This document shows positions 21,429 through 35,300 of a stretch of 64,000 nucleotides of DNA, piece by piece (within the stretch, counting starts at the first letter, position 1; each line of letters starts with the position of its first letter). The DNA is from Labyrinthula sp. Ha (Eukaryota; Sar; Bigyra; Labyrinthulida; Labyrinthulaceae). The position numbers and the translations under genes are program-made. The notes beneath the pieces are model-generated. The model made no database searches, had not been told where the DNA came from, and saw nothing but the letters and a program-made list of their open reading frames with translations. The DNA is taken from assembly GCA_015227615.1 (NCBI GenBank), contig JAALGZ010000005.1:1240001-1304000 (forward strand). The letters run 5' to 3'.

Positions 21429-24400
21429 TTTTGTCTATCTAGTTTTTTCTTCTTTGGATTTGGATGTAAACTGATTGTTTTGTTGCAGTTCAACAAAAGA
21501 GAAATTTAAGTAGAGTACAGTGTAATTTTAGCTATGGTTTCTTACCGACGTAGTTGCATATAAGACTAGTTTCAAATCCTGCCGTGAGTTTAGAATGTTC
21601 TGGAAAACAGGTTGACTGCGGGTTCGAGCAGGCGTAGAGAAAATCAAAGTGTGTTCATCCTTATCAGACCCAAGGCAATAGAGTTTGAGAACTTTGAGAA
21701 CTTATAGTGAAGAATATGTATTCAAGTACCCAGGAGTGAAGAATTAGGTATAGAAAAATTAACAATGAGTTTTAAGCTAAGAATGAAAAGCTTCCAGAGA
21801 AAGTTCTAATCACTGGTGACACTAATTCGATGAAAGAGTTTCATTGGCTCACATAAAAAGGTTGTATCACCCGAATGACACAAGACTAAGATTTTTAACC
21901 TAAAGGTTGCTCTTTCTTTTGCAGCCTAAACAAGTACACATTTGTGTGAATTCAAGTATACGGCGATTTTCTTGAGCAGGCTTTGTATCCGCCTTATCGT
22001 TCATAGACGTACAAATTAGCTTCAAGAAAGGCATTGACCTTTCAAAGTGTCGAATTGCCATACTTTTATACGTTTAGAATTAAATTATAGCATGCAGGCT
22101 TTATGGATGCTCAGCAAAAATCATAATGTACACTGTACAGTGTGGTCTGTCTTTCAAAAACATTACAGCCTAGGCCAAAGTTGTGGTGTCAATGGTAGGG
22201 TCATCCGAATAGTAGCTGAAAACATTAACCATGCTCTACCGAAATAAAAATTACATGGCTTAGGCAAAATCATTTTTTTGGTTTTTAGGTTTAATTAGAG
22301 ACGCAATATTTCTTGCAGTATCTTAGTTCAATTAAAGTTTTATCCCGTAACACTTCTTAACCATTCACACGAAGCTCTACTTCTATCATGCTTCGGCCAT
22401 GGGTGATCCTCATATCCTTCGATACACATACTACCTGTTCTATCAACAGTATCATGCCCCGAGAAAGGTTTCCGGATATTGTTTAATTTACTCCATAAGC
22501 CAGCAACATTGCTCGTTTTCAAAGATTATTTTCTTCTGCATGCCAGCGGGACTCATTTTTTCACTGCGTGGAAAGTATTATGAAAAACATATTCTTACTG
22601 AGATAAAAATTAAGAGGAGTAATTATTAACGTAAATGAGATCTATGGGGTATGTGTGCACTTTCAAAAGAAAAATAATTGAAAGATATCTTAGTATGTCT
22701 ATAATATGATGCTTTAACCTCATTGTTAACTAGGTGTTTTGATACATCATAATTAATCATGCCCATTTGAAAATTACTTGGATAATCATTACCTGTCCTT
22801 TACAAACCTGACTAAAACGCGATGGAGTCTCTTTATTTACTAGATGAAACTTAGATTATTCTAACGCACAGTTTTGGGCTGTAAAGGTTATGTATCTTCA
22901 TCAGTATCTCTATTCACAAGAACAAATCTAGTCCATATCCTAAGCTTTCTTAAACCTGCCACATTTTCAAGTAAGAATAATTATATGGGAAAGATGCTGT
23001 GTTACTTTTAAAGTTTGTTGAATATCAAGTTTTCTTTGATCTTTCTAATAACCCTCAAGATATGGGGACAGCTTGCATCTTTGGTACAAGTTTTATTGGA
23101 AATGTCAGGTTCTGTCTGGAAAATTTCAGCAATTTTGGCAAGAAAAATGGTTAAAACTATCTTCTTCAGCTGGACAAAGATTTCAGACGGTAAGCCAGTC
23201 TGTTTCTAATCGACTATTTGAGAATGCATCCGCTTATACTTAGATTAAGTAATTAATTCCAACATTTAGCTGTTGCTCATTTAAATTATAGTTGAACTAG
23301 TGAAGAGACCTATCAGAACTAATAAAATAGACATAGGGAACTACTAAACTGTATGAGTACTAGTTTGAAGGTCTTTCCCTAAAGCTCATTTGAAGATCAT
23401 CTATAGTCTAAATTTAAAGTCATAGAGTTGCCAACAAAGACATAGTCTCCATCAGGAGGTAATTTAGATGGAGTCTTTCCCCATAGAGCAAGTAACACCT
23501 CCAAATAGGTCTCTTGGTAGATAAGTATTCTTGTAAACTCTGTGAACTCTTTTTCCACTTTTGTTTGTAATACTATTCTCGCTGTAAAGGTTTAAATATT
23601 ATAAAAATAGTCATTCTAACCATTTCAAAACCACATCACCACCCGGGCTCGAGCTTAAAAGCCGCTCATGCTCAAATCACTTGAATTCTTAAAAATTCTG
23701 GTTAAATGGCTTCAATAAGTTGTTATCATTTAAATATGAACGGGGTATCGTTTTGTAGTCACTCAAAAAGTGTAACTAGTTCTTCGAAGCTTTGTTTGTT
23801 TCAGCAAAAAAATTGGGTTTTCCGCGTTTGTTAATACAAAATTTATGGATATGTCCAACCCTTAGGTAAGATGACCTTTCCATTTTTTGCTGCGAGAAAA
23901 TAAAAAGGCTTTCATGAAGAAAATGTTGTCAGGAACAACACGACAAGAGTTAGTTTTGTCCGGAAACTCTTTGAGGAACGGTGTTGTTATTTTGGGGGTA
24001 AAAGTTGTTACCAAGTCATATCAGAATAACGAGACTCCGCTAATACAAGTATTAATGAGGATCTAAGAGGGCATAAAAATAAATACCTAAAATACATCCT
24101 AGAGCAAACAATTGTATCTACATCCGTGGCTTGCGCTACCTCCAATCTTGAATAAACCTGTTTGTTCCAGCTTCTCATTTTTTTAACACATTCTCAATCT
24201 AAAGAAGAAAACTATAATTTTCGATAACCTCTGCCCCGTATAACTATAGTTTTTTACAAGTTGCCCTATGATCGGTAAGAAAACCAGTTTAAATTTGATA
24301 TCAAAAGTTACAGTAGACATACAATGACAGATTCCAACTTCAGACATACATTCCCTCTAGCCTATGAGCACTGCGACATTCCGATAATTAGCTAGCCAAG

Positions 24401-26442
24401 AATGATATTTAAGAACTAGACTCAGTAGTGATCTTTAACCAACAGAAAAACAGAAACTTGTTTCGCAAACTCAAATTTAGTTCTTCCACTCATCTGCATA
24501 AATTCTGTCTAGATTCATGATCTCATCTCGCTATGTCTTAATTGAATCAGGGAGTTTCTTAAGATAGCTATTTAGAATAGTCTTCTGGCTCTTAGGATAA
24601 ATGACAGCTTGTAAATGCGCAAAAGTGTTTAAATAGTAACTATCTCAAGTTGCTCAAAACAGATTTTCATTTTACCATTTTGTTAATTCAAGGTGGGTGG
24701 AATGCCTCCAAGGAAAGGACACCATAATTTTAAATAGTATTTATAAGCCTTGTTGAATCTATCCAAAAATATGCCAATCATCGGCATCGCAGGAAAACAT
24801 TCGCTCCTTGCAACAAAAAAATACTCGATTGATTTTTCCTTAAAATATTACTGTTGTGGCTTAATACAAATGAACCAAATTATCACAGGATACTATTATT
24901 ATAATGGGTGACTTGAATTAGAGATAAATGCCCATTCAGAACTCAGTCATAGGGCAGAACCCTTTTCATCCTTTTCCTACTATTACAGTTGGCTCAGATG
25001 TTTATAATTTCTATACTAAGCTTTATTTCCAACAAGAAAAGCTAAGTTAGGGCAATAAAATAAAGGTTTGAAACATTGTGATCTAAGAATTGATACTTCC
25101 ATGGATGTAGATATACTGTTTGAAACTATTATTTGAGATTTGGTGCTAAAATAAAAATATGAAGTTTTAAAGCCCGTGGAAGTTAAAACTAAAATTTTCA
25201 TTATGCAATGGGTCCTGGAAAGTAGTATACTAAAGCTCTTAGTAGGGAGAGTGTTGGGCCAACCTTCCAATCTGTGTAAGTTGGTTAATCCTTCTTAGTA
25301 AGATCTGCAATCATTATTACCTAAGGTTAAATAGATTAGGATTGTAGTGCAGAGGTTCATACATTTACCAGATAATTTTGTGTTTAGCTTATTAAATATT
25401 TCTTGGACAGCTATTTAAATAAAACATTACACACGAAGAAAGAGAAGAGAAAGAAAAATACTTCTAAACTTTAGCTTGCACTGTAAGAGGAGCTCACAGC
25501 ATAGACAAATCGAAAATCACCTACATAATTTGACTGAACGCCGGTTATTAACTAAATTAATGTATACAATAATTTATTTATGTAATTATTGGTTGGAGAG
25601 GGTCTAATATAAGATCATCAGTGTCTTCTTGAAATGCAGCATGGGAAGCTATTTGGGTAATGTATCCTCCATGGTTTCAACGAGTTTTTATTTGTTGTTG
25701 AAAAACTGTTCTTATTTTAAACATTAAAACAGGTTGGTACCAATAAGCATTATAATTAAGCTAAGTACACCATATACTTATCAAACTAAACTATCCTTAG
25801 ATATCAAATTTAATAGCTAATTAAAGGCGGAAACTAAGAACTTGCTGAAAACACTAACGATACCTGATGCGAGAGTAATATCGTATACCACTTAGACAGA
25901 TGTAGATCTGCTTACATTCAATTTGAACTCCAGAACGAAGTCTGTCACTAGGTTAAGCACTAATTAATTTCATGCAGATATAATATTTACTGTTGATTTA
26001 TGGGCTCAACAGAAAACAAAATATCCTTAGATAACATAAACCCCAGCTGATGAAAGTTACATTTGAATTCGTTCAGCATTTTATATGACTTAAATAAGCC
26101 TGCCGCTACATTCACTGAAGGAATATTGTTTACCAAGACGGATTAATCCGCAAGAAAAATATAAATCTAATTGAGCTTCTAGGAATCGCAAGCATTTTAT
26201 ATATGGTATCCCTGGTCTGTACAACCCAAAGTTGTCCTTAAGTTGTTTCCCTCGTGTCTTTCACGTGTTGGGAACTTATTGGGTAAGTGAAGATACAGAT
26301 ACAGTGTGATGAAACTTAATATTTTGGCAAGTTCTTTAGAATGTACTTAGTATTGAACGTTAAGGAGCAGTGTTCTTTCGTTTCGTTCTTGCTTTACTAA
26401 GAGCCATAGAAACCATGATTGCATATATTTTACGACTAATGA
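21429..26442. other. Five-kilobase gene-free interval
   Basis: No supported gene, RNA or repeat family seen. Only short scattered frames occur (for example 22047-22247 and 22399-22629) without family resemblance. A T-arm-like string near 21560-21600 does not complete a tRNA. Confidence 0.5.
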
Positions 26443-29035
26443 CTAAAGCTCTTCCTTAGTTTCACTTTCAGGTTGGTCTTCACTGTAGTCAGTCTGCGCC
26501 TCAGCATCACCACCTTCAGTATCCGGATCTTCGGTGGTGTCATCAACCTCAGTTTCTTGTTCCTTGGCCTTTTGGGCTGCTTCTTTCTCTTCTCGTTCTC
26601 TTTGGGCCCGGTAATATTCTTCTCTCTTTAAGGATTCAAGTAAGAACTGAATGTTTTCAAACCCTTCTCTTAAGTCTGCTCCAGTTATCTCACGTTCTTC
26701 ATTAAGCCATTCTTCAAACTCTGCGACTTCTGATGTTAATCGCAGTAATATCTCATGGTTAAACCTGGTCTCTTTTCCGACCCAATTAGATTTTATTCCT
26801 TCTACAATTTCGCGACTTTTTTGTAGAAGTTCATCCCGCGTGAGAAAGTCATCCAGCTTTTGCACCATTAGTAGTTTCACAAAGTCAACTTCTCGCTTGT
26901 ACTCCCTCAGCAGCACCATGTATTCACTATCACCTGCATCAAAGTCGTCATACAACCAATCTTCCAGATATTCTAACCTGTCAAGGTGTTCATCCATCTC
27001 TGGAGTTTCAAAGTTATCAGGCATCTCACGAATAAAGTATCTTGTATTAAGAATGTTAGATTCTAATTCATTCTCTAACCGGGAAACCTCCTTCCGTGTA
27101 CCTTCGATTTCACTAAGAAGGGAGATCAATGCCTTTCCATTAGACATTTCATGCGAATTCACATCATGCCTCAAGTTTTGAACTTCAAGAAAGAGCGGAA
27201 GCTTAACAGTTTTTGTCTTATTTACTTCCACCAAGACTTTTTTTGTTTGGTTTACTCTTGTGACTTCTTCAGGGTCATGAACGGAACTGGTATTCTCAGA
27301 GGTCTCTTCCTCACCTTCTTGCTTGGCATCCACTAGTTCCCCCTCTTGTGAAACAGGTACTTCAGTTTCTACAACTTCAGTCTTACTAACATTAACCAGT
27401 GCTGTGTACTTTAATATAGCAGAGGCCTTTGTAACCTCGACCGTACCATTTTGGTTTAAGGTAAAGCCAAAGTTGTACTTAAGGCTTGGATCTGTTTTGT
27501 TTGCAACATGCTCGTTGTAGAGTTCATTAACCTTTTTCAAGCCTATTTTAAACCTCGTAAACTCTTCTACATTACCATTACCATAATTTTCCGAGAGGTG
27601 AATATATATGTCACTTTGATTAACGAGTTCCACACTATGGTTGAAATTTATCGTCTTCTTCATGTTCAAGAACGAAGAAGAATTAAAAAGAACAGTGCTT
27701 TTATTCCATTTTTCTACATCTTTCGATGAAGATTTTTCAGCTAAATCAAAGGATACTTTGATTTCATTCTCATAATAGTCATCAATCTGAACTGGCTTAA
27801 CCCTAAAAGTACGACTTAAATTAGCACCTAGAAAGGTTGCACCTATATATGAGAAAAAAGTAAGGTCTACCCAAAGCCATTGACTCATCTCCATTTAAAT
27901 GTTGTCCCAGCTCCCCCAGTTCTCGTTGCAACAGTTCCTTTATCTTTGGCATGCGAACAGCTCCTCCTAAAATCTCAACCTTATCCACCTGTTCATGTTT
28001 GTATTCAATAAGGAAATTAGTTAAAACTAGCTCCAGCTCCACTCCAGCTTGTTCCAAAGATTCGTATAACCGCTTTCTCGAATATTCTGTTCGAAAGTCA
28101 ATATCGTCGATTACCGATTCCAAACCGGTTGGCATCACCTCGTTTGCACTGAGAATATGCTTAACTTTATTACCCAATGTCAGAAACCTGGCGTAAATCC
28201 TGTCACGCTTTAGCTGAGTGATGCTGGAAAAATTAACTTCAGGGAATTTTTCCTTGAATTCAGCAAATAAGTCATCTGCTATTACTTTATCAAAGAGAGA
28301 GCCACCTTGGCCTGGTAGTGTTCTATGCGATAGCACCTCTCCTCTTACAGCTGGTTTACCTTTAATCTTAGTTCTTGAAAATTCTACAAGCGATGCCTCA
28401 GTGTGGTTAGCACCCATATTAAAAAAAAGAATGCGTTCTGTTTGGTTATCTTCTAAATGAGGAAAATCATTCCATGTCATCAAGTTTATAGCAGCAGCTG
28501 TGTTTTGATTGACAAGACTTAAGAGATTGATGCCCGCAATTTCCGCTGCAGCTAGCCATTCCTTTCGTTCTATCTGGTTCAAACTCGATGGAATAACTAT
28601 AGAAACATCTTTAATTTCTGAATATTTGGAATAGTGGTTCAAAAACATGGCCTTCACCTGCACTGATGACAAACCAAGTGGGAGCTCGTCTTGAAAGTTA
28701 GGAAATGTAAGCGCAGGATTCTTCGACAGTTGACTCTTGGCATCTGACCCAAAGAGGCGTTCAAATCTAGATAATTTCTCTTTGTTTCTGTTATATCCAT
28801 TCAAATTTTCACCAGTAAGATCTTCGCCAGGAAAAGGTTTAAATGCAATGTAGTTTGGACTTTTTCTCTTAGACGCAGGATCAAGTAAAATTTCAAAAGA
28901 CTGTCCAGGAAGAACAATACCAAGTTTAACAAGCTCAGTTCCATAATCGATGCCTAAAATCCCCAATGAATTCACTGTAATGAGGTGCAAGAGCAAGATC
29001 AAACCAAAGCAAGCATTTATTGATTTTTTTCTCAT
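26443..29035 (-). CDS. HYOU1: ER-lumenal large Hsp70-like chaperone (HYOU1/GRP170/Lhs1 type)
   Basis: Two exons, 29035-27871 and 27842-26443, are joined by a 28-nt intron (27843-27870) and give 854 aa. The frame extends 16 codons further up to 29083, but Met17 (29035) begins a textbook signal peptide (MRKK then a hydrophobic core ending at about residue 23), so I choose it. The nucleotide-binding domain shows GILGIDYGTE, QNTAAAINL, FFNMGANHTEAS, GQGGSLFD and EILGGAVRMPKI. After the splice come SRTFRVKP, a beta domain, an acidic Glu-rich loop and a long helical C-terminus. Many N-x-S/T sequons in exon 2 fit a lumenal site, and the C-terminal KEEL is a KDEL-like retrieval signal. The family acts as nucleotide exchange factor for BiP and as a holdase in ER folding. 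Confidence 0.93.
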
Positions 29036-29085
29036 TTTTTCTGCGTGAAGTCCAAGTGGCGTAACAATGGCGAATCTAGACACTG

Positions 29086-32000
29086 GTGAGTATCTCTATC
29101 GTTTTAGCAAATTTTGAAATTTCACAAATGACACAAAAACATAACGAGTTGTCAAACTCTGACTGCGAACACCCTCTGCTACCTTGTAACGAAGAACCAG
29201 GGCGTGCGAACCAACTTATACAAGAACTAAATCTAATATGCGTCAATGCCGATGGCCTTAAAGATACAAAAGTTACTTACTTACTCTCACTTACCTCAAG
29301 GACAAAGATTTCTGTGTTTCAACAACTGCACAACAATGTGTTTGAAAAACTGGAGAGAAGGGCTTCTGTTAGTCCAACTGCAGGCTGGTGTTCTTTCTTA
29401 AATCCGAATCCTAAAGTTGAAGGTGTAGCTGCATTTCTATCTGATGAACTTGCTTCGCAAGTTACGGACCTAAGGCTTGAAGCAACAGGATCCTGAAACT
29501 CACAACTAGACTTAGCCGGAAAGTTAAGCTAGCTCTTCTAAACTGCTACACTTCATATTCTGACTACGGAACAAACTATACTCAAGCTTTCTGAAGCAAC
29601 TGGAGAAGAAAAAGGAGAACAAGAACTAAAGAGGAGTAGTGGTGCTGGCTGGTGACTTGAACGCTGAAATTGGAAGAAAGTAACAAGATTACACGAAGAA
29701 ATATGGATTTTCCTTACGGTGAAACTTGAGTAAAAAACAGCTTACTAGCTTTTTTCAAAAATATGGACTAACTGTCACGAATCACAAAGTAGTTACTGTG
29801 AAAATAGATGATAACAAACATGCTACGTATACACCATCAGCCAGGGGGCTTCAGAAATAGATTATTCACTATTAAAACGACACTGCGAAGTTGAATCCTT
29901 TAAGGTAGCGAGGAACGCTCTCAGGAACCTACATGGAAGAATAAACTTAGATCACAATACCCTGCAACTGAATGTTTTCGTACACATTTGATACAAAGTA
30001 AAGAGAATGAAAGAACATCTAAAGTTTGCAAGATTCCGAAAAAAAACTGAACTGGTATTTAGAGTGGGCGATGAGATAGAAAACACTCTTTGAAGTGAGT
30101 CACCAGAAGTAGTTCCATATATCAACAAAACCAAAGTTCTCCTCCCAATCTTTGAGCCACATCTATCAATACAGAAAATTCAACTAGAAGCAAGGAAGAT
30201 ACCACGATATACAAAAGAACTCTTCGAATAAAAAACAGAGAGTTGAACCTCTGCAATCTCGCAACTGTCAGCAAACATTCTACAAGAGAAGACTACAAAA
30301 CATGAGTGGACCAAGTTGCTGAAAGGATCCAAAACTGCATTGAACCCAATGATTTACGAACTACATTCCGGTTAATACTTATGCTGAAACTCGCACCTAA
30401 AAAATTAAACAAAATATAGGGAGGGATATTGCAAACCAGAAAAAAATTAAAGATAGACTAAAAATGTTCACTGACCATACGGAAATTCAACTACAAATTC
30501 TGAAATCTCAATCAACGTAATAGAACATTAGTGCAGACACATTTTTAAAGAGCAAAGACAGAAGAGCATTAGGTCAAAATATAAGAAGGCAGATAAAGTA
30601 CATGAAGCTACCATAACCCTAAGAAAGAATAAAGCAACTGGGGCTGAAATGATTAAGAATAAAGTCCTAAAGAAACTCCCAATATTCAAACATTGTAATC
30701 AATAGAACCCATTAAGTATTTAAGAATGGCGAATATAAATCAGACACTGAATCAATGCTGTTACTGAAACATCATTGATATTTATAATCTAAAGGGCCCC
30801 AAAGGCGCTGCAGTTTTGTTTACCGCAAAGGCCCTGCTTAATACAGCTTTCAAGCTACTAACTAAAACTATCAATTGAAGCATTAAATCATCAATCCTGT
30901 GTTTTTCAGGCTTTCAGACAGGTTAACAGAATGAAGTTCAGCTTCTTGCAAAGTAGAACTACTGGATAAGGTAATTAGGCAATACTTGTAACAAGGAATA
31001 AAGGTAGAACTGTTGTTTTTAGATCTCCAAATAGCATTTGATATGTTTGTGGTAAGCTCCTCGAGACTTTGATGCTGGTATGAAATATCCCTAAACGGAT
31101 AAGAAATATAGTACTTTTATTATGTACAAGGCAAGAGTCTAAACAGCAGAAGATTCTCAAAGAATAAAGCCAGTAGACCTTTAGCAAAGGTGAACTTCTG
31201 GAAGACTCTACATCCGCCTCATTGTTTATATTAGCCCTAGACTCTACTATGAAAAGAATAGAACTAACTGAAATAATGATAACCAATTTCAGTATATACC
31301 ATTACAAATATTGTGCTTTTGCTTAATTTTTAGATTTGTATTTCAGCAAGTTGAAAATATAACAAGCTTGATTCAACAGTTCTTAAAGATTGAATAAATC
31401 ACATCCTTAAAAATAAATATTGAAAGAATAAGATTATATTAATGGGTGCTGGAAGAGTCTTACGTCCATATTACCCGATCCAAATCTGAGCATAATTCTT
31501 GATAAGTTCTACTTCAAAAGTTTTGACGGATATTTTAGGCCGCCATCTCTCTGAAGCACCTCATAACAGGTTAGTGATTTGAAAACAAAAATAGAAGGAT
31601 AGCTGCAAGTTTGGCCATAACACACACCAAGCATATATTGAAAGAGCAACTGTAGCTCAATAGGAATAGCTTTAAAGTGAAGGAAAACAGTTGTAGCCGC
31701 TAAGAGCCATAACCGGTTGGAATTAAAATAAAAAATTAGGGAAAAAACTTTAGTGTTTTGGTCGAACATAGCTTTTGCAGTAACAAACAAATTAAAATTT
31801 AGAGATCTTCTTGGATCAAATAACCTTGAAATACAAGCTAGGAAAAAATAGCAAGAGAGGTAATGATATTCCTATCCTCTACAGTAGTGAAACTTAGAAT
31901 TATTCTGCAAGAAACAAATAAAAACGCAATAAAATAAAGTCTCGCACCGGTAATATAGAGCATTGGAAACCCCAAAATTCTGTCACCACTCTTCAAGAAG

Positions 32001-32330
32001 TGAACTTTGACCTCCTATAAATAATAGGAGTGGGGAAAGAATCTATGCTAACATACAAACGGGTTTTGTCGACAAAGAAACTTATCAGCTAAGAGAATAA
32101 CATAAAGAACCTTCCATAGAACGATGCCTGTAGAACCCATCAAATACACAGCTGTGCACCGGAAAATCCAAGACGCAAGAGTAATAGGGCCGTAAAAGTA
32201 AGTGTACTAGCCAGTTCTACCAGTCGAAGATCCATATGGATATCAACCTGACCAAGAACAATCAACAAAGAATACCCAAGTCCAAACTTATAATAATATG
32301 AAAAACCTCTTCCCATGGACACATTCTCCC
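29086..32330 (+). mobile_element. Decayed non-LTR (LINE) retrotransposon
   Basis: An open frame at 29086-29496 (136 codons) looks like the start of an apurinic-type endonuclease: NLICVNADGLKDTK, ISVFQQL, and VEGVAAFLSDELA. Downstream, in several frames, are further endonuclease and reverse transcriptase signatures: AGDLNAEIG near 29640-29680, TLRKNKATGAEMI near 30611-30660, a CVFQAFRQ stretch near 30896-30930, FLDLQIAFDMF near 31015-31050 (RT motif A) and SASLFILALDS near 31210-31255. The many stops and frame changes show a long-dead copy. The 3' end is not defined: no poly-A tail or target-site duplication was found, and the degenerate part may continue to about 32.7 kb. It sits just upstream of the HYOU1 start, in the opposite direction. 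Confidence 0.75.
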
Positions 32331-35300
32331 TGACTCACACTTCTTCTCATTCTATCAGAGAAGGTTCAAGACAGCTATCTAGAAACTTAAATAGAAGAAA
32401 CCCAAGCCCTGGAAACCGAAATCTGGAAAGCATCATTAGAGCCGTTCGAGTTGCTAGATATTCATACAATCTGAGACCCCTGACATGTTTGTAATCCGTG
32501 TACCAAGAATATAAATACCATAATATAACTACCAACCGAAGCTATTCTACAGTTGAAACCGGAATATACAATTAATTTTATTAAACAGAAATGAAACATC
32601 GAGGAAACAACAGAAAGAAATTGAAGAACCTGTCCTAACCTTCTACCAAATATCAGAAAATAAAAACAACATCAACAACAATCTTAAAGAGCACATATTA
32701 ACCCTTTATTTTCTAATCCAAAAGCCCTCAAAGTTGAAAAGGTGCACGAGGCATCTACCCAACCTTCTTTTTACTAGATAAAGCTAATTGACAGCCAATG
32801 AAAAATATTACCCCAAACTCAGTATATTTAGTAAGAATCTGTACGAGTTCTTGAGAAACCCGCCACAACTTTAAACCAGCCCTATTCAAGCCAGCTGTGC
32901 TGTGCTGATAACGTGAGTAAAGATACATTGACCTCATTTGATTGATTTGTACCATTTGTTTCCCCGATTCCTTTTGGCAAATATTTTGGCAGCAAGAGGA
33001 CATCCAATAGATGTACTATAAATAACAACTAAGTTTCAAGGTCGTGCAAGCCAACTAAATAAATTACGCCTACAGAGTAAATCAGTAATTAGGTGTTAGC
33101 TTCATCGGTCTCACAAGAGGTTGGACTGGCTTGACCACGTAAGCCCATGAGTCATAAATAATCGCTTCAGTATACTTAAACCTTGTTAAAATAAGAGCAA
33201 AAGATTTATTTTGGTTTCTTCATGAACATAGGGTCTTTTGTAAGCCAAAAAGGCAGAGGTATTAAGCTCATTTATACAGGCCCTACCCGAGTTTTTATCT
33301 TAGTAAAAGTCTGAAGGATTTGAAAATGTACATTCAGCTTTGTCCACTTAATCGTTTAAATTTTCAATTATAGAGCAATCTCAGAATGGTTTTTAACTAA
33401 ATTTTAGTGACAGGCGAGCCTTAGCGCAATTTTACAAAAGAATTGCTCTGTAGCCATCGCACTAAGCTAAATACTAAACAACGTATATGCTTAAAGAACT
33501 TAATTTCTGGGGCTCAGAATTCCAAGAACATAGATATCTTCTCCTTACTTTCTTATTTAAGCAAAAGCCTTTTTATAAATCTTACGATTATCTCAAAAAA
33601 TTATGTATTGTAACAATGAATACTTGATGTGAGCAATCTATGCCAAACCATAACAAAAACTCTATATAGTAACCAACAGCTATCACTTTGGAAAGATTAT
33701 TCTATGAAACATAAAACGAAGATAAAAAATAAAGCAAACAAGTTTGTTAACTCTGATTATTGTTCATCAAAGCTTCATTTTGACCGTTACTTCGAGCCAG
33801 CCTACTAAGTTCCCATAACTACACAAACACTAAATCTAATTGTGATTGCAAATCAGGAAAACAATTCTAAGAGGAATTAATTCAGAAACTGTCGAATACT
33901 AAATAATAATAAAGAAAACGCCGCAAAATTCTCTTACCTAGTTGTGATAATCATCTGTTGTAGATAATCAAACAATGGAGTAATCTAGAGGGCGTGCTTT
34001 TGCCACTATTGTATAAATATTTTGCTTCAGTTATGCTCAAACTTAGGAATTTTTACTTAGCGTAAGATAGGACTAAAATGTTCGAGCTTCAGTCTTTGAA
34101 TAAATAATGAAGTCGCTCTTTAGATGCCCATCGGTCTGGTGACAAGCTCACGGCTATAACTCCACAAACGAGGAGTTGACAGTAAAAAATCTCCTCTATA
34201 TGGCCTTTATTCGGTAACAAGATAGATTCTTGTTCAGTATTGAAGGCGATATTTTTTTTGCTCAACTGCCCATCTCTAGTAAGAATCGGAAGTCTTATTA
34301 TTTTCAATAACATGATGGCAACAACACATAATACTGTATCTGCCAAATTGCTGTTTTTCTATGCATGGAAGGGTGCTAACACGTTTTACACCTTTTTAGT
34401 AAAAAGCTCGCTACCATTTATCATTGTTGTTAAAATTATTTTATTTTGGACTCATAAGCAGTATTTATAATCTATGAATGAAAGTATCATCGCTATAATG
34501 TTGTGGATGCTGTTTTTTACCCGATATCTGTAATAAAATTCTAGTCTTTCTGAAATTTCCAAAATGTATAGCTGAAATTATTATTTCAGTAGAATTTTGA
34601 GTTTATACTTGAAGCTTTTGCTTCTGTAATACCACGTTTGATTTATTTCAACTAGTATCCCATAACCTTTATCTTATATAGTCAATTAATGGAAATTAAG
34701 CAAGTATTGTAGTAGTTACTCAGAAACTGAATTTCTAAGCCTAAGCTCCTCTGCTATTTCTTTAGAACTTATGAACCTGGGATTTTATCTTTGAAAAGTA
34801 TTCTATTAAAAAAAAACAATTAGGTGGCCATATACAAACTTATTTGTTAACCTTGACTTTGTCTTGTGGTTACTTGATGAGGACACACGAAATGACTGGC
34901 CATAAAAGCTGATACAACAGTTGAAATAAATTAATTTAAACTCGAGAAGATTATCACTCATGACTTCGCGAAGAGAGCTATTTATAAATCTAGTTTTCGA
35001 ATATATTGAAGCTTCTCAGTAGAAACGTTTCGTACTAACACATGCCTAGGATAATAGATCCCATCGTAAAGCCACGAAGGTTTGGGGAGAAACTTGACTG
35101 ATCTATTTAAGAATTATGTTGCAGACATCACATTTTTTATTTCTCAACTACTCCCTGTTCTTGTTTCATGGCTATAGATGTATTTTTGCAACTGATAATG
35201 CCGTGAAGGTATTCAAAGTGAATCGCTCTCATTGAGTCATGGATAAGGTGCTAATTCCGAAACATAATATTCTTTCAACTCACTATGTTTTAGGTATATA

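Noticed and set aside
21541-21605. tRNA-like T-arm string (GTTTCAAATCCTGCC)
   Set aside because: No acceptor, D or anticodon arms pair around it, so it is not a tRNA gene.
26651-27181. 176-codon open frame opposite HYOU1
   Set aside because: Ser-rich antisense shadow of a conserved coding exon; no independent support.
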